DNA of 64,000 bases from Macrobrachium rosenbergii (Eukaryota; Arthropoda; Malacostraca; Decapoda; Palaemonidae). The notes under the pieces are model-generated. The model did not search any database and was not told where the DNA came from. It saw only the letters and a list, made by a program, of their open reading frames with translations. Shown one piece after another: positions 35,853-64,000 of the stretch. The number at the start of each line of letters is the position of its first letter. Positions within the stretch are counted from its first letter, which is position 1. Position numbers and translations under genes: made by a program. Where the stretch lies: assembly GCF_040412425.1 (NCBI RefSeq), contig NC_089782.1, positions 23,235,122 to 23,299,121 on the forward strand. Reading direction: 5' to 3'.

Positions 35853-36653
35853 CACAAAGAATGTCGGACATTTCGTCATAATACGATAATCGATAACCGC
35901 TGAGAGGATCAAGTTCAAAGTCACAAGTCCTGTGCTTGGCTTTTGTATCCTGCATTATACTATTATGTTTACAGAACAAGCACGCAAATGTTCTTTTGTT
36001 TGCTAATTCGTGGATGTTAGCAATGCGTTTTGCTGACGTCCCGTTCAACTGACAGAAATTCCGGAGTTGGCTTTTGTTCATTTTTTCTAGTAACGAGACT
36101 CTCCTGGTCGACTTTAAGAGCAATGCTTCTCGTTTATATGTTTAGCTTCCTGACTTCAGGCGAATTTTTAATTCCAATAAAATATTTCATGAATTCAGGG
36201 AAATAACAATTAGCCTTTGTTGATAGCAAGTTTGTCAGATACTGGGTATATACAGAAAACCCACAATTATGCAATTAGACTCAGATTGTATCCGTTTCCA
36301 ACCGTTTCGAGAAAAACACACACATTACACAGTTTTATTGTGTATTATAAATTATGTAATCAACTATTATACCTTCTTTCTGGTACCACGGTCAACAGCG
36401 CGAGACTGCCGGAACGCGCTGTGCTTGAGTGTACATTTTACTCTTTGTCACTGTAGTCTGATATACCATCAGTCTCACAGGTACGTAATTTAAAAGCCAT
36501 CATAAGCAAGGATATATGCAATGGGACCTTCCAAAAAAAGGATCCTGTCGTATCAAACACGATTGTCCCGCGGGCTGCAGAAGCGCATCAGAATGACACT
36601 GCTGTTTTTTACACTTCACTAGCGATTTTATGATCTTGTGACCTTCAGCTGCC

Positions 36654-36769
<116 letters not shown>

Positions 36770-39153
36770 AACGTCATAGGGTAGTATAGGCAAAAACTCC
36801 AATAATTACAGGTCAATCTTCGTAGCTTCAATGCTGGTCTACGTTAACAAAGAGTATATTTTAAAGCCCTGTAATAAGAGCCTTCGGTATACAAGCTTGC
36901 CTCCTAACAGGATGAATATACATTTAAAGAACAATTCGGTACTTGTGTCGGAAAACGAGATCTGACTAGTAACAGCCACAAAACGTTGACTCTGAAGATA
37001 AGTTATGGTAATTCTAATTTCGGTGGCGAATTGGCATGGGTACCCATCCAACTTCAAAATTCAGCTGCTGAATGTCAAGTTCTTCGCTGGCTGGCCTAGA
37101 CCGTGGGCAGAAGAGTTGTTGCTAATAGGTAAACACTCTAACCTACATGACGTTGCAAAGGGTTAGCGAGAGCAGCTTTTTATCTTCGCTATTTTACAAG
37201 ATTGTTGGACTTAAGAATAAAGTTGTAGTGTGAGAAGGATGCAGCTCTCGTTACAGGTATTAGTTAGGTCTGTAGCTGAGATCGAGCAAAACACGAACTT
37301 TATCTATTAGCTGACCCTGTGCCTTTAATAAAAAAAAAACGATCGATAATGATCTCTTAAGTGTTATGAGTCTGTAAAGCTACTTGAGTCATATGACTTT
37401 GCTTCATGGTTATCGACATTGTTTTTTTTTTTTTTTTTATAAATGCATATTTTAAATTTTATCTGAACTTTGCTATCACTTTTTTCTTGCTCTTTACTTC
37501 TTTTTCTGTTTTCATTACGCCCCATTCATTGCTCAACAAACTGGTTTTCATTTTCCTTGTTTTCCTGATGAATGTGTGCACAGAAAAAGAACAACAGTAC
37601 ATTTTTCGTCCCGTTACAACGATAGTCTACGGGTGATGAACTCCAAGTTTAAGTCAAAACTACTTTACTATCGCTTTATAACCTCTAGAGCTGCTCATTA
37701 CCCTCAATTTTGTTTTTTCTTCCTTTCCTAATTTGTATTCTAATTCTGGTTCTAATTTTAGGTCTCTAAACTGAGGAATGATAAGAGCATAATCATATAT
37801 CGGTCTGGAAAACACCTCTCAAACGTAGACGCCGATGCACACTAATGCATGCAAGTTGAAGCAACTATTCAGTAGCGTCATTAAAAAAACTATTCAACTG
37901 CGTCATAAAAAAATTCCAAGTTTTCCCAACAATGTGGGCTTATTACTAAATAAAAGATATGTGAAACATATTTTCACGGCGATCTATGCCTAAATATTTA
38001 TATGCATATTAAAGACTTTTGCCGAGAACAGATATGGAAAGACAGACTACGTACTCATGTTTTGCAACATTAAAATCTACGAACAGACATATGTCGTGAT
38101 TAGGGTGGAAAGGGTTCCAAACCATCAGGACACTAGCAACTTACTTTTACAACCAACATTACGTCTGTCTAAAAATCACACTTTTTTTTTTTGTGATAAT
38201 TCTGCTTACGACGGATTTTGACTTCCAAGAGTCCAAAGATCTGGCATAAAAACTTGCTCTATTCATTAAATATAAAGCCTAGGTCAGAGGTTTTGTATCC
38301 CTTTGCGCAGGATTTTGAAAATGAGGATAAAATATGAAATGTAAAAATTAAAAAAAACTCAGTCCATTGCCTCTCTTGAACATAAACAGAGTTTAAACAT
38401 CTGAAAGAATTATACGAAAAAGTTTTAGACTTTATCAACATACACTTACCGACACAAAGAAGACTCGACCTCATGTATTATTTTGGGACCATATAGCCCC
38501 ACTCTGGTCCTAAGGGCCACGATCTGAACAAATTAAATCTACACTGCATATCATTACCGCACATACTGTGAAAAATAGTGGCCATGTTGTTCTCAAGATG
38601 AAGATTTATACAGATTTTTCCTACATATACTCCAATACTTTGTAAAACTTGTTTGCCCAGTCTTGAGTCGGGGCCATGTTTCAGAAATTTAATTTAAACT
38701 ACATAAGGAAATTTGCACGTAAGAATTTTTGTTGACCCCACCTATTTTGACTGCTTAATAATCTCCTTAGGAAGGGTCTTTGTTGCCTCCATTTAAGAAA
38801 CTTTCCTTGGCTAAAATTAATCCAGTGATTCTATAGAAATCGAAAATGAGAAAAGGTTACGCTACACATATACGTGCAGACATATATATACGACTATCTA
38901 CATACATGCTTGACATATTACATACATACATACATACGCCGGACAGACTTCTACCAGGAAAACCAACTTGACACTTTCAGCTCAGGTGAGCTAAAAACAA
39001 CTGCCACTAAACTATTGAAAGCCGAATGTTTTAACTCCCTCAAAATAACCCAATTTGATTTCATTTTTTCAGACAACTGCTTCTGCCACTAAGGAGCCAT
39101 TTTAATAAATCGAAAAAACTAATCAACATTTTCAATTACCTTTCGTCTTCCAG

Positions 39154-39326
39154 GATTCGGTAACTGCTTCCCCATCCTTAAGAACCAGCCACTATGCCCG
39201 AGTACAAACTGATCTACTTTAACTCGAGGGGAAGGGCCGAGCTCACCCGCTGGATCTTCGCCTATGGAGGCATTCCTTACACGGACGAACGCCTCGAGAA
39301 GGAAGACTGGCCTGCAGTGAAGAACA
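39154..39326 (+). CDS. GST 2 first coding exon
   Basis: Acceptor TTTCGTCTTCCAG to 39153, then a 40-nt 5' UTR that ends TTAAGAACCAGCCACT before ATG 39194, similar to TTAAGAACTAGCCACG of gene 1. So part of the 5' UTR is also duplicated. The donor is GTAGGT, weaker than GTAAGT in gene 1. Encodes residues 1-44 with Tyr8. Confidence 0.92.
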
Positions 39327-42300
39327 GTAGGTTTTATTGACCAATAAAAAAAATTAAACTATTCAATAGAGTTAAACTATGCTGTTTATAACACTAAGAA
39401 CATTCCCCTGTAATAATAAGGATAGGCTTCTTGTTATAAGTAAAACATCTCCAGAGGTTGGTCCTAGCCTTTTTGGTTAAAGACTTCACTTGAAAGTTTT
39501 CAGAGCGATATCGGACTTCTGCCGTGGTTTAAGCCGATGTCAGAGTCCAGAGGTTCATACTAGGCCTCTCACACCATTAATATATACCCACGATTATAGG
39601 CCGCCTTAGGCAAGGGTTCCTGTCATTAACCGGTTTAAATTGCATAGCAAGGTGGTTCCTTTACTGTACGTTATGTCTACACCAAAGTGCTTAGTGAAAG
39701 AATTAAAGCTTGCTGTTCGAAAAACTTCAAGTGAATATGAACTATCAGTTTTGACTGTTTAGGGGACACTAGTTGAAATTAAACCAGAGACTAAAGAAAT
39801 GGCAACTCAAATATAAACTAAGATTAATAGGTATGAGTTTCTGTTTGCACAATTTTAACGACAATACAATAATCTACAATATATGTTAATAATTACAACC
39901 ATTTCAACAGCACACGAGATACCTTTCATCTTTTCTCCTTTTTAAACAGCCATACCCAACGGGAAACTGCCTTGCCTAATGGTCGACGGCAAACCGTTAC
40001 CCCAGTCGCAGGCAATAGCTCGTTACGCAGCCAAGGAAGTAGGTCTAGTGCCCGAGGACAACCTCCAATCGGCCCTGTGCGATGCTGTTGTGGACACCAT
40101 CACCGATATCGCCATGGAGCTCTACAAGCTTCAGTAAAGTCAGGTTTATTTTTTTACAAACTTTATGATTGCTATAGAAAGCCTTCTTCTGTTTTGGAAA
40201 GCACCTGTCACATTACATGTTCCTCGAAAATTACATTTTGTCCTAATCATTAAAGCAGGTTCAAGTATTCTTCCTTGTTCTTCGTATCCTTCTTTCTGTC
40301 CAAATTACCAAGCACACTGCCTAGCGTTGCCTTTTAATTCCTCGAATCCTACATTTTGTCATAATTACGAACCATCTCCTAAGGAAATGCAAGTTTCTTT
40401 GTTATATTTACAAATTGGCTTGTTTGTGTCTCGACAGTTAAACCATTACATTTAAAAATGTTGCATTTAACTTCCCGGTAAGGTTTCTAGCCCCATTTTT
40501 GAAAGGGTTTTCACGTTAAATTATTGAATTAATATTCCTGATTACTCCATTAATCATTGTTGCAACTACTCTTTCGTGATTTGAGAGTTAGAAGATACTT
40601 GCAAAGCTCAAAAGGCCATCATCTGATGAAGTTGCATGCACTTTAAAAACTATGCTGCTACACAACTGTACTTCTCGTTTCAGATTAGTTCTCTTTTTCT
40701 ACAAAAGGACTTTAATATTAAGGTTACTGGCTTCTCGGCAGGTTAACTTTTTATTTTACACGAATGTGCAAGAAAATATATCCCTCTATTCTATGTCTGT
40801 ATGATATTTTGTTCCCTATTGTCTAAAAATCGTAAATTTCTAAAAACACAATTATACGACGAGAGGATTTCACTTATGTTCTAACTAAATGTACATTAAC
40901 ATGACCTTGTTCTCATTGTTTCTGGTTTTGGCCTATGTCAGGCCCTCCATTTAGCCATCATTTAGTCTATCTGGCACCATTTACATTAGTAGTTTTGGTA
41001 CATTTCTAGACTAGTTTGAGTTTTCGTGTCATAACTGTTTTTAGCTGATTCTAAGTTTACTCTCAATGATTTCATGTTTTCATATGCAGTATTTTTAGCT
41101 CTTGGTGCAACTAACTGAACATATACTATGGTCAGTTTGTTTCATCTATTATACATTTCAGGGCCGTGTCTAATTGATTTTTCGTCGATAAAATCTACCA
41201 AAGCATCGGATATGGATCGTATTTTGAAAATAGCTATTTGAGCCACAGCCTAATTGGCAAAAATGTGCAGAGATGTCTAATGTTGATAATTAAGGCACTT
41301 ATCACAGTAAATCAAAGAAATTTAAAAACTTGGCTAAATCTAGCAGGCTCGTAGATAAGGCTAGTGAAACGTCATTACTGAAGGCCCTCCCACTCACTGA
41401 TACTGTAGTATGACGTACTTTACTAGACACCTCGCCCGTATACTTTATGAATGACTCCACGTTGGTAGTAGTGGTAATAGTATAGTATATGGAATTCTTA
41501 CATTGTTTCACACACTCAAACACCTACCTGCATATACTCTCTTTCTCTCATCTTTTTGATGAGTCATGTCTCTAAGTAAGTACAATAGGACTGTGCATCA
41601 AATGAGAATATTAATTGTATAATACAGTTCCATGGCGCAATTCACCTTTCCTTTAACCGGAAATATGCACCAAGTCTTACAGCAACACTATAAAAGCAAC
41701 CATCGTTACCCTAAGTTTCTGTTTGCTTCCATATCGTCTCCTCAAAAATTCCGGTTCACGTGTACCTGCTTAGTCCTGCTAAATGTACGTAACACATCGC
41801 AAGTGTTCTAACCTTAACTTCCTTAATGTGTGATCAATCCCATAATAAATCCACAGTGCTTGGTATAGCACGCTACTCGCTCTTCATGATTTTATTTGTG
41901 TGGCCTCTGTGTCAGTTTTATTTGTTTTTCTATGCGCTTGATTCATTTACTTGGAACGACACTAATGTTTGATGCAGGGTTGTTGAGTGGTTATCAGTGA
42001 GTCTCTATATTCCGGTTTTTGAAGTTACTGGTTCTTTCAATTTTTCAGTTATTTTATTATATATTTCATTTAATCATAACTACATTTGTATTGCTGAATG
42101 AAATTCTTAACTCATAGATCCAAATGCTTGGGCTATTCCCTAAATTTTATAATCCAGTAATCCATTGATTATACTGAACTTTATTGAAATTGGAAAGGGA
42201 AATATAAAATAAAAAAAACAATTATTGTAAAAATAAAATTATGTAAAAGGATATGCTGTTGTTTCTTTAAGATTAAGCCAGCCTTGTGTGAATCAGAGCC

Positions 42301-45300
42301 TTGCGCTCTGAGCAGACCATGAGTGAAAAGTTTCGATGAAATAGATTTAATAGAATTTCGATAATTATCATATCCTACTCAAGGTATTACTTACTGTACA
42401 AGATGGTCAAATATTTGTGTTTCTACAATCATTAACATACTACTGGGAACCCTGCTGTACTTCTGATGTCATAGTTTGTCACAACTAGCCTCTCTCTGGG
42501 TGCTTACTACATTTAGCTAAGTTTCCCTTTAAATTTCTTTGATTTACTCTGATGAGTGCCTTAATTATCCACACTGGACATCACTGCAAATTTTTGCCAA
42601 TTAGGCTGTGGCCTCAAATAGCTATTTCCAAAATACGGTCCATATCCGATTCTTTGGTAAGATTTTATCGACGAAAATCTATTAGACACGGCCCTGAAAT
42701 GCACAGGAGGCTCTATTATCTATATTGATACATGTTCCTCTGTGTAATTATACTTTCGGCAGTATATTATATTTATTTCAAATTTCTCTTATTTTATCTT
42801 TATTGCAATGTATAGTATGCTAAAACACATTTTACCTTTAATATTTACTGTGATGGGTTGCCACTGATGTCCAATTCGGACGAACCTGACACTACTGCAT
42901 TCCGTGGGTATTCATTATTAATTTGGCTGCCTCAAACTATGCAACTTTTTATAAATAATTTGGCAGATCATTACAGACTGATAAACAGTCTATTCTTATA
43001 AGGTAGTTCAGGCAAAATTAATGTAACTTAAAACTAGATTAGTTCCCTACGTGATAACATCCTAATTTCATTTACCAGTTTCGTCTCAAGAAACTAATTA
43101 CGAAATCGGTCAGGTTAATATATTGTTTCGTTACCGTGTCATATCAAGAAGTTCCTCAGTTAATGTTATATTTCTTCCTATCAGCGTCATGACAGACGAA
43201 GAGGAGCGAAAGAACCAATATTTAGACGTCAAAGAAAAGACACTGGAACCAGCACTCAGCTACTTGGAGAAACAACTTAACGGTCACGAGTGGATCGTGG
43301 GAGAAAAGGTGAGGCGCCATTCAGCTTTAATATGATTCGGCTTTAATACTTGAGGACTATGTAAGAGAGTTTAACTTAATAAGAGAAAGGCTTTTACATA
43401 TGATCAGGGGTAATGTTTAAGTGTTATTACCTTCACCATATTACGAATATTTTTAGGCTAGGTTCGAAGTTTTGGTTAATTACCCAAACGAGTGTTAGAC
43501 TCAACTACACACCAATAAACAGAAATATGTATTTTATAGCCATACGACAAGAGCACAGTAAAACGACTAATATTAAACTGACAAATTTCACCGGTATCAT
43601 TGTATTACGCAATGTTATATTGACACAACAGTCTCTACAATAACCGTCGACAATTTAGCCTATAATCGATCTACAAAGTAAACAAATGGCGTGGCTACTC
43701 ACTTACCGGCCTGCACAACTTCAATCACCATAATCACTATGCCATCTGATGGTCAAAGTAATGAACGCGCAGTAATACGTTTCTCAAGTATGCTAATGAG
43801 CTCACGAAGACTCAAATAACATAGTATTCGAGCGCACTACTAAATGCAGCAATGACTGACCAGCGTTGACGGTCAGAAATAGAAGAGACTTACTGAATGG
43901 GAAGGTTCTTAACGACCTCGCACTTGCCTGTGAACGGTGACGTAATCTTCTGCTATTGACCGAAGACTGTCTTCTTCTTCTCAGGGCCGCTGATTAGTCG
44001 TGAGAGCAGGTTCAATTCAATCATCTGGTATTTGGAAGTTAGAAGTATCACATCAGACCGGCAGAATAGTATATTGACACCGACCTCCAGCATAAGACTA
44101 GAACTAATAACATTTTTTAAATGGTTCATTTCACTTAAGTTTGTCAAGGCCGGTGTGAAGGATGTTTACAAAGGCGGGGTTTTGGAAAATGAAGACTTTT
44201 TCGTAGTATAGTTTTTACTCTTTGGAATATAGGTCTACAGAATGCTGATGTCCGTTATGTTTTCTCTACTTAGATTTTTTTCAGTAACCTTCCATGATCT
44301 TCCCTTCGATAAAGAACAATAAAAGTTTTTTTTTTTTTTAATAATGTCGCGAACTTGAGCCGTTTCCTATTACTTTTCTATCTCGCAACAGCATTAGGCG
44401 ATTTGAATTAGTGAGTGGCCACTCAGATTTCTTATTTTTGCCTTGAATATTTTTAATTCTCCGTAATTAGGGGGTAGAATTTAAAATCCTGCAACATGTC
44501 CCCGCTCTGTGGGTCAAGCTTGAACCACTACATCACTGATTTATTTTTTTCAGCCACAGAAATTAGCTTTAATTTGCCTCCTACACTCATATTTTTAACT
44601 CTTATACCTTTAATCTACTCAAAAGCCATTTAAGCACAACTTCTAGTAAGAGAGACAGGGAAATCACTTTTAGGTTTCTGTAAAAGAAAACGATTGTGCC
44701 GGTTTTGTCTGTCCGTCCGCACTTTTTTTTGTCCGCACTTTTTTGTCCGCCCTCAGACCTAAAAAACTACAGAAGCTAGAGGGCTGCAAATTGTTATGTT
44801 TATCATCCACCCTCCAATCATCATACATATCAAATTGCAGCCCTCTAGCCTCAGTGGTTCTTATTTCATTTAAGGTTAAAGTTAGCCATAATCGTGCTTC
44901 TGGCAACGATATAGGAAATGCAACCACCGGGCCGAGGTTAGTTTCATGGGCCGCTGTTCATACAGCATTATACCGAGACCACCGTAAGATAGATCTATTT
45001 TTGGTGGCCTTGATTATACACTGTACAGAAAACTCGATTGCGCCGAAGAAAATTCGGCGCAATCGAGTGTTCTGTACAGCGTATAATCAAGGCCACCAAT
45101 TTCTTCGGCGCAATTTTTACTTGTTTATGAGTGGATATAAATACGACCTTTGTCCACAGATCACATGGGCTGACCTTGCAATAGGCGCAATTCTGGGAGC
45201 CATCGTCCAGAGGAAGGAAGATTTCTTAGCTTCTCACCCTAAGCTGGAGGAGCACGTCACGAAAATACAGTCTCTTCCAAAGATTCAAGAATGGATCGAA

Positions 45301-45324
45301 AACTCACCCAAAACTGAGATGTAA
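39194..45324 (+). CDS. Sigma-class glutathione S-transferase / HPGDS-like, gene 2
   Basis: Four coding exons (39194-39326, 39950-40133, 43185-43308, 45160-45324) with lengths 133/184/124/165, identical to gene 1, encode 201 aa. Tyr8, Arg14, Trp39, Lys43 and Gln63-Ser64 are all present. Asp93 and Asp97 are kept; residue 96 is again Thr. The C-terminus ends SPKTEM as in gene 1. By hand count 146 of 201 residues are shared: about 84 percent over the first exon but about 62-69 percent over the two last exons, which form the substrate pocket. Same family functions as gene 1: glutathione transfer to electrophiles and possibly prostaglandin D synthesis, cytosolic. The introns are much longer than in gene 1 because of two inserted inverted-repeat elements. 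It is intact, with no frameshift or lost splice site. Confidence 0.95.
39327..39949 (+). other. GST 2 intron
   Basis: AT-rich, 0.6 kb, nothing recognisable. Confidence 0.6.
39950..40133 (+). CDS. GST 2 second coding exon
   Basis: 184 nt, acceptor TTTAAACAG, donor GTAAAG. It encodes TIPNGKLPCLMVDGKPLPQS and continues to VVDTITDIAMELYKL. Confidence 0.93.
40134..43184 (+). other. GST 2 intron containing the large inverted-repeat element
   Basis: Apart from the element at 41154-42701, this 3-kb intron is AT-rich. A diverged double-hairpin repeat relative lies inside the element near 42275-42315. Confidence 0.55.
41154..42701. mobile_element. 1.55-kb element with about 173-bp inverted terminal repeats
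   Basis: The left arm (41154-41326) starts CATTTCAGGGCCGTGTCTAA and the right arm (42528-42701) is its reverse complement with about 10-15 percent differences, through blocks such as GATAAAATCT, AATAGCTATTTGAG, CACAGCCTAATTGGCAAAAA and AATCAAAGAAATTTAAA. The 1.2-kb interior has no transposase-like frame, so this is a non-autonomous DNA transposon. The inner CAGGGCC start would suit hAT elements, but no 8-bp target duplication is evident, so the superfamily is open. It lies in the intron between the second and third coding exons of GST 2. Confidence 0.75.
43185..43308 (+). CDS. GST 2 third coding exon
   Basis: 124 nt, acceptor TTCTTCCTATCAG, donor GTGAGG. It encodes HVMTDEEERKNQYLDVKEKT and PALSYLEKQLNGHEWIVGEK. 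Confidence 0.93.
43309..45159 (+). other. GST 2 last intron
   Basis: The first 1.3 kb is AT-rich with no recognisable feature; the last 0.5 kb is the hairpin repeat described separately. Confidence 0.6.
44672..45125 (+). repeat. Hairpin-rich interspersed decapod repeat
   Basis: Starts around TTTCTGTAAAAGAAAACGAT and contains TTTGTCTGTCCGTCCGCACT with degenerate GTCCGCACTTTTTT repeats. A first stem-loop pairs CTAGAGGGCTGCAAATTG (near 44778) with CAATTTGCAGCCCTCTAG-type sequence (44832-44850). A second near-perfect palindrome is at 45001-45099: arms of about 47 bp beginning TTGGTGGCCTTGATTATACA, centre near 45050 around CGCCGAAGAAAATTCGGCG. I recall closely similar repeats in several decapods. 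The formal family is not known to me; its hairpins suggest a non-autonomous DNA element. Confidence 0.75.
45160..45324 (+). CDS. GST 2 last coding exon
   Basis: 165 nt, acceptor CTTTGTCCACAG, TAA at 45322-45324. It encodes ITWADLAIGAILGAIVQRKE and ends SPKTEM. A hairpin-rich repeat ends only about 40 nt upstream of the acceptor. Confidence 0.93.
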   Translation: MTWADLAIGAILGAIVQRKEDFLASHPKLEEHVTKIQSLPKIQEWIENSPKTEM

Positions 45325-45432
45325 TGAATATCAATTTGCTTGCTTTTACGTCCAATGCACAATAATATATACATACATATATATGTATGTATATATATAC
45401 ATATATCACAAACCTAAGAAATAAATATGCAC

Positions 45433-45438
45433 AATAAA
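45433..45438 (+). terminator. GST 2 poly(A) signal
   Basis: AATAAA 109 nt after the stop, preceded by a small palindromic TATACATA/TATGTATA cluster (45364-45408). Confidence 0.75.
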
Positions 45439-46019
45439 GTTACAGGTCTATTTGTGTTTTTTACTTTACGTATTCACATTATCAGATATTACTTGTCAAT
45501 TGTCAAAACTTTACATATATATAAACAGACGACTGGAACTTTTAGTGACTTTCCAAAGTTGACTTTCTGAGGGAGTGGAATCTTAAAAACTATAAACTGA
45601 ATAAACACTTACCCTCAGGGCAAACGACCCTGTAATAAACATCTTAGTTATAACTAACAAATTTCAATAATCTAGCAGTGGAGGTGAAGTAACAATAAAA
45701 CATTAAATTATGCTGGTAAACTGGGTACACGGGGCGAATCTCCTAATGGAATAAAGTGGAGAGCTTCGTTCATTCCTGTGGCTATATAATTGGCTAAGTA
45801 ATCGATATATATTTGCACCTGCATGCGCTGTCTATTAGCCAAATTGGGACTGAAGCCAATGATACTGGAGTTGAGAAGTCGCTGTTTTATTGTACCGAAG
45901 AGGGTATAACGTAGTCAAATGTTTAAGCTGCAAAACTCCAGCATACAATGAATACTTAACCTTCCAGCACGAAGACCACCCGCGAAGGTTAACTGAATCA
46001 TGGGAAACACAAACACAAA
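45439..46019. other. Convergent intergenic gap
   Basis: About 0.6 kb between the poly(A) signals of GST 2 (plus) and the receptor gene (minus). Nothing else recognised. Confidence 0.55.
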
Positions 46020-47737
46020 TGTGAATAACAAAATTTTATTATTATTCCACAATTTTCATTCACGACTTGTTCGGGAACAACAGATTTTTTTTTCCACACA
46101 GCGTTATTGATACACTTCGCATTGATATCAAATGTCAAGTCTACATCACAAGCTCCAAATATTGACTACAGTGCTCTTGATGACTAGATACATCACTATT
46201 TCATAGAAAACCTCGCTAGCTACGGACAGCTCGTAACAAAATCCTCATTCCAACTACTTGTGACCAATGAAATCTTATTTATACACATGGAGTACGTGGG
46301 GAGGAAGGAACGCCGTGACGTCATCGCCGTCCCAATGATTGTCAACCTCATGGTGAAAATGCACACTCTCAATATTACTCCTCGCTTTTTCCTACATTTG
46401 ATAAGAAAATATAAGCTTGGGCATACAAAACACTAACTACCGTAGTATACACTTCAGTGAAACCAATTGACTCTTGCAATGTGATTACGGTTTTTCAGGT
46501 ACTTCTGACCGATAGGCTATGGTGCAGTTGTGATGTCCGTAAATTTTATATATATTATATAATATATATAATGTCTATAAATTGCCTTGCTATTTACATA
46601 TGTTTCAAAGTACTTTGGGCAAAAGGACAAAATCAGCCCATCAAAATTCTTTTCAATGTTATATTGCTGAAGAATCGTATGAAAATTAGATTGCATTATA
46701 CACTGAAATCATTTGTGATTATAAGTTTAAAGGAATGTATTGTATAATTCTATGATTATGTATATATAATTTATTCCAGATAAGAAACAACAATCACTTT
46801 GCAATACTGAACTGAATAACTTCAGTTCGAAACTTGTCCGAAATACACAATATGATGTTAATTCTTCTAACAAATTAGATTATAATTTAATTCAGGTGTA
46901 CTTTCACAAAACTGAACATTAATCACTTTTGGAAGTGAGTGAAAATAAAAGTTGGTTATCAAAATAACATCAATTATGTACTGATACCAAAAAAGTAGAA
47001 TTTTTGACAAAATTATTGGTTCCAGTTCGTTGTGACATCTTGGTAAGTGTTCTGTATTGACAGCAAGTGACAAAGACAAGATAAGCGTCTTGTATTGGTT
47101 GAAATTCACAACATATACGTGTCTAAATAAACAAGTTTTTTTAAACAGTCTTCCATGCATATGAGAATTATAAGCAGCTTTCCATGAATCGGAATCCTCT
47201 TGATGGGTGGGAATGGAAATCACTGACTATGACAAGATTTGACAACTTTCTGGGCTGAATTTACTCCGTAAATCTAATGTCAGATTTATTTTAACACTAC
47301 GATTATTCATAATATCACACACTGTTATTCATTTGTAACACGCAATTCCTTTTTGTCAGGGTTAAATTAAGAAAACTTCCGAAGCAGCACTTTTTTTCTG
47401 TTGGGGTTAGGGAAATCACCAGTGTCTTTCAAGAACAGTTTTTTAGTCTGAGTCAATAACATTTTTTGTGGCTCACTGAGTTCCTTTCTCCCGCGTTTAA
47501 AAACATTTTAATCAGTTTCATTTTGACAATTCCCGAGTCCTAAAATGCTTCTTGTAAGCCATCCAAGTTTTTTTTTACAAAGAAAACTTCAAATTTATTT
47601 TTTATCATCACAATTTCTTTCAGTTATGTACCAAATTCAATAACACTTTCTGAGGCAACTAAAATTTAATATCAGTCAAATTCTGAATTTGTACACACTT
47701 TTTGCCACAGTAGAACCACACGCACTCTGATCGCCTC
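46020..47737 (-). other. Putative 3' UTR of the short-tail receptor mRNA
   Basis: AT-rich minus-strand sequence after the TAA, ending at AATAAA on the minus strand (TTTATT at 46035-46040). No other coding exon is evident. Confidence 0.45.
46035..46040 (-). terminator. Candidate poly(A) signal of receptor gene
   Basis: TTTATT on plus = AATAAA on minus, the signal closest to the convergent GST 2 gene. Other AATAAA words occur nearer to the stop, so the real end may be closer. Confidence 0.35.
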
Positions 47738-63952
<16,215 letters not shown>

Positions 63953-64000
63953 CTGCAGAAGAAATGAAACAGAATGCGGTGTTTTAATTATGCAAACAAG

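Noticed and set aside
35716..36123. Minus-strand frame of 135 codons
   Set aside because: It includes the tandem duplication and GA tract, resembles no family, and has no supporting splice sites.
41302..41523. 73-codon minus frame inside the inverted-repeat element, as a possible transposase
   Set aside because: It overlaps the terminal repeat, is short, and shows no DDE, BED or HTH motif.

Overview
This window is eukaryotic nuclear DNA, most likely from a decapod crustacean (shrimp, prawn, crab or crayfish group). The grounds are small exons split by GT-AG introns of about 0.1 to 13 kb, AT-rich introns, very dense (GA)n, (CT)n and (TA)n microsatellites, and interspersed repeats that I recall from decapod sequence. 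The species cannot be fixed from the sequence alone.

Layout. (1) 950-11062, plus strand: the last six coding exons of an ACAP-type (centaurin-beta) ArfGAP. They hold a basic/Ser-rich linker, about three ankyrin repeats and a short C-terminal tail. The catalytic ArfGAP and PH domains lie off the left edge. One intron carries a pogo/CENP-B-type transposon nested in another TA-flanked element. About 9 kb of AT-rich, gene-free sequence follows, ending at a good poly(A) signal near 20095, and may be a very long 3' UTR. (2) 20110-26480: intergenic, with an anonymous repeat block, a 35-bp minisatellite, and a 194-bp near-perfect palindromic MITE flanked by TTA. (3) 27123-29934 and 39194-45324, plus strand: two complete tandem sigma-class glutathione S-transferase / hematopoietic prostaglandin D synthase-like genes. 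Each has four coding exons with identical exon lengths (133, 184, 124, 165 nt) and encodes 201 aa; hand comparison gives about 73 percent identity. The 9 kb between them is full of microsatellites and SINE-like repeats, and the second gene has acquired two large inverted-repeat elements in its introns. (4) 46020-63952, minus strand: the 3' part of a seven-transmembrane receptor resembling class B2 (adhesion-type) GPCRs, covering TM4 to TM7 and the cytoplasmic tail. Two alternative last exons fit the same splice phase. The first three helices and the ectodomain lie off the right edge. The receptor gene and the second GST gene converge tail to tail.

The genes are not an operon and do not obviously act together: one is in Arf/endosome trafficking, two in glutathione conjugation or prostanoid metabolism, one in cell-surface signalling. 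I found no CRISPR array, rRNA or tRNA gene, and nothing I would call a new biological system. The most informative observations are the alternative receptor tails, the GST duplication with unequal domain divergence, the repeat-derived open frame running into a GST exon, and several nested or fold-back transposons.
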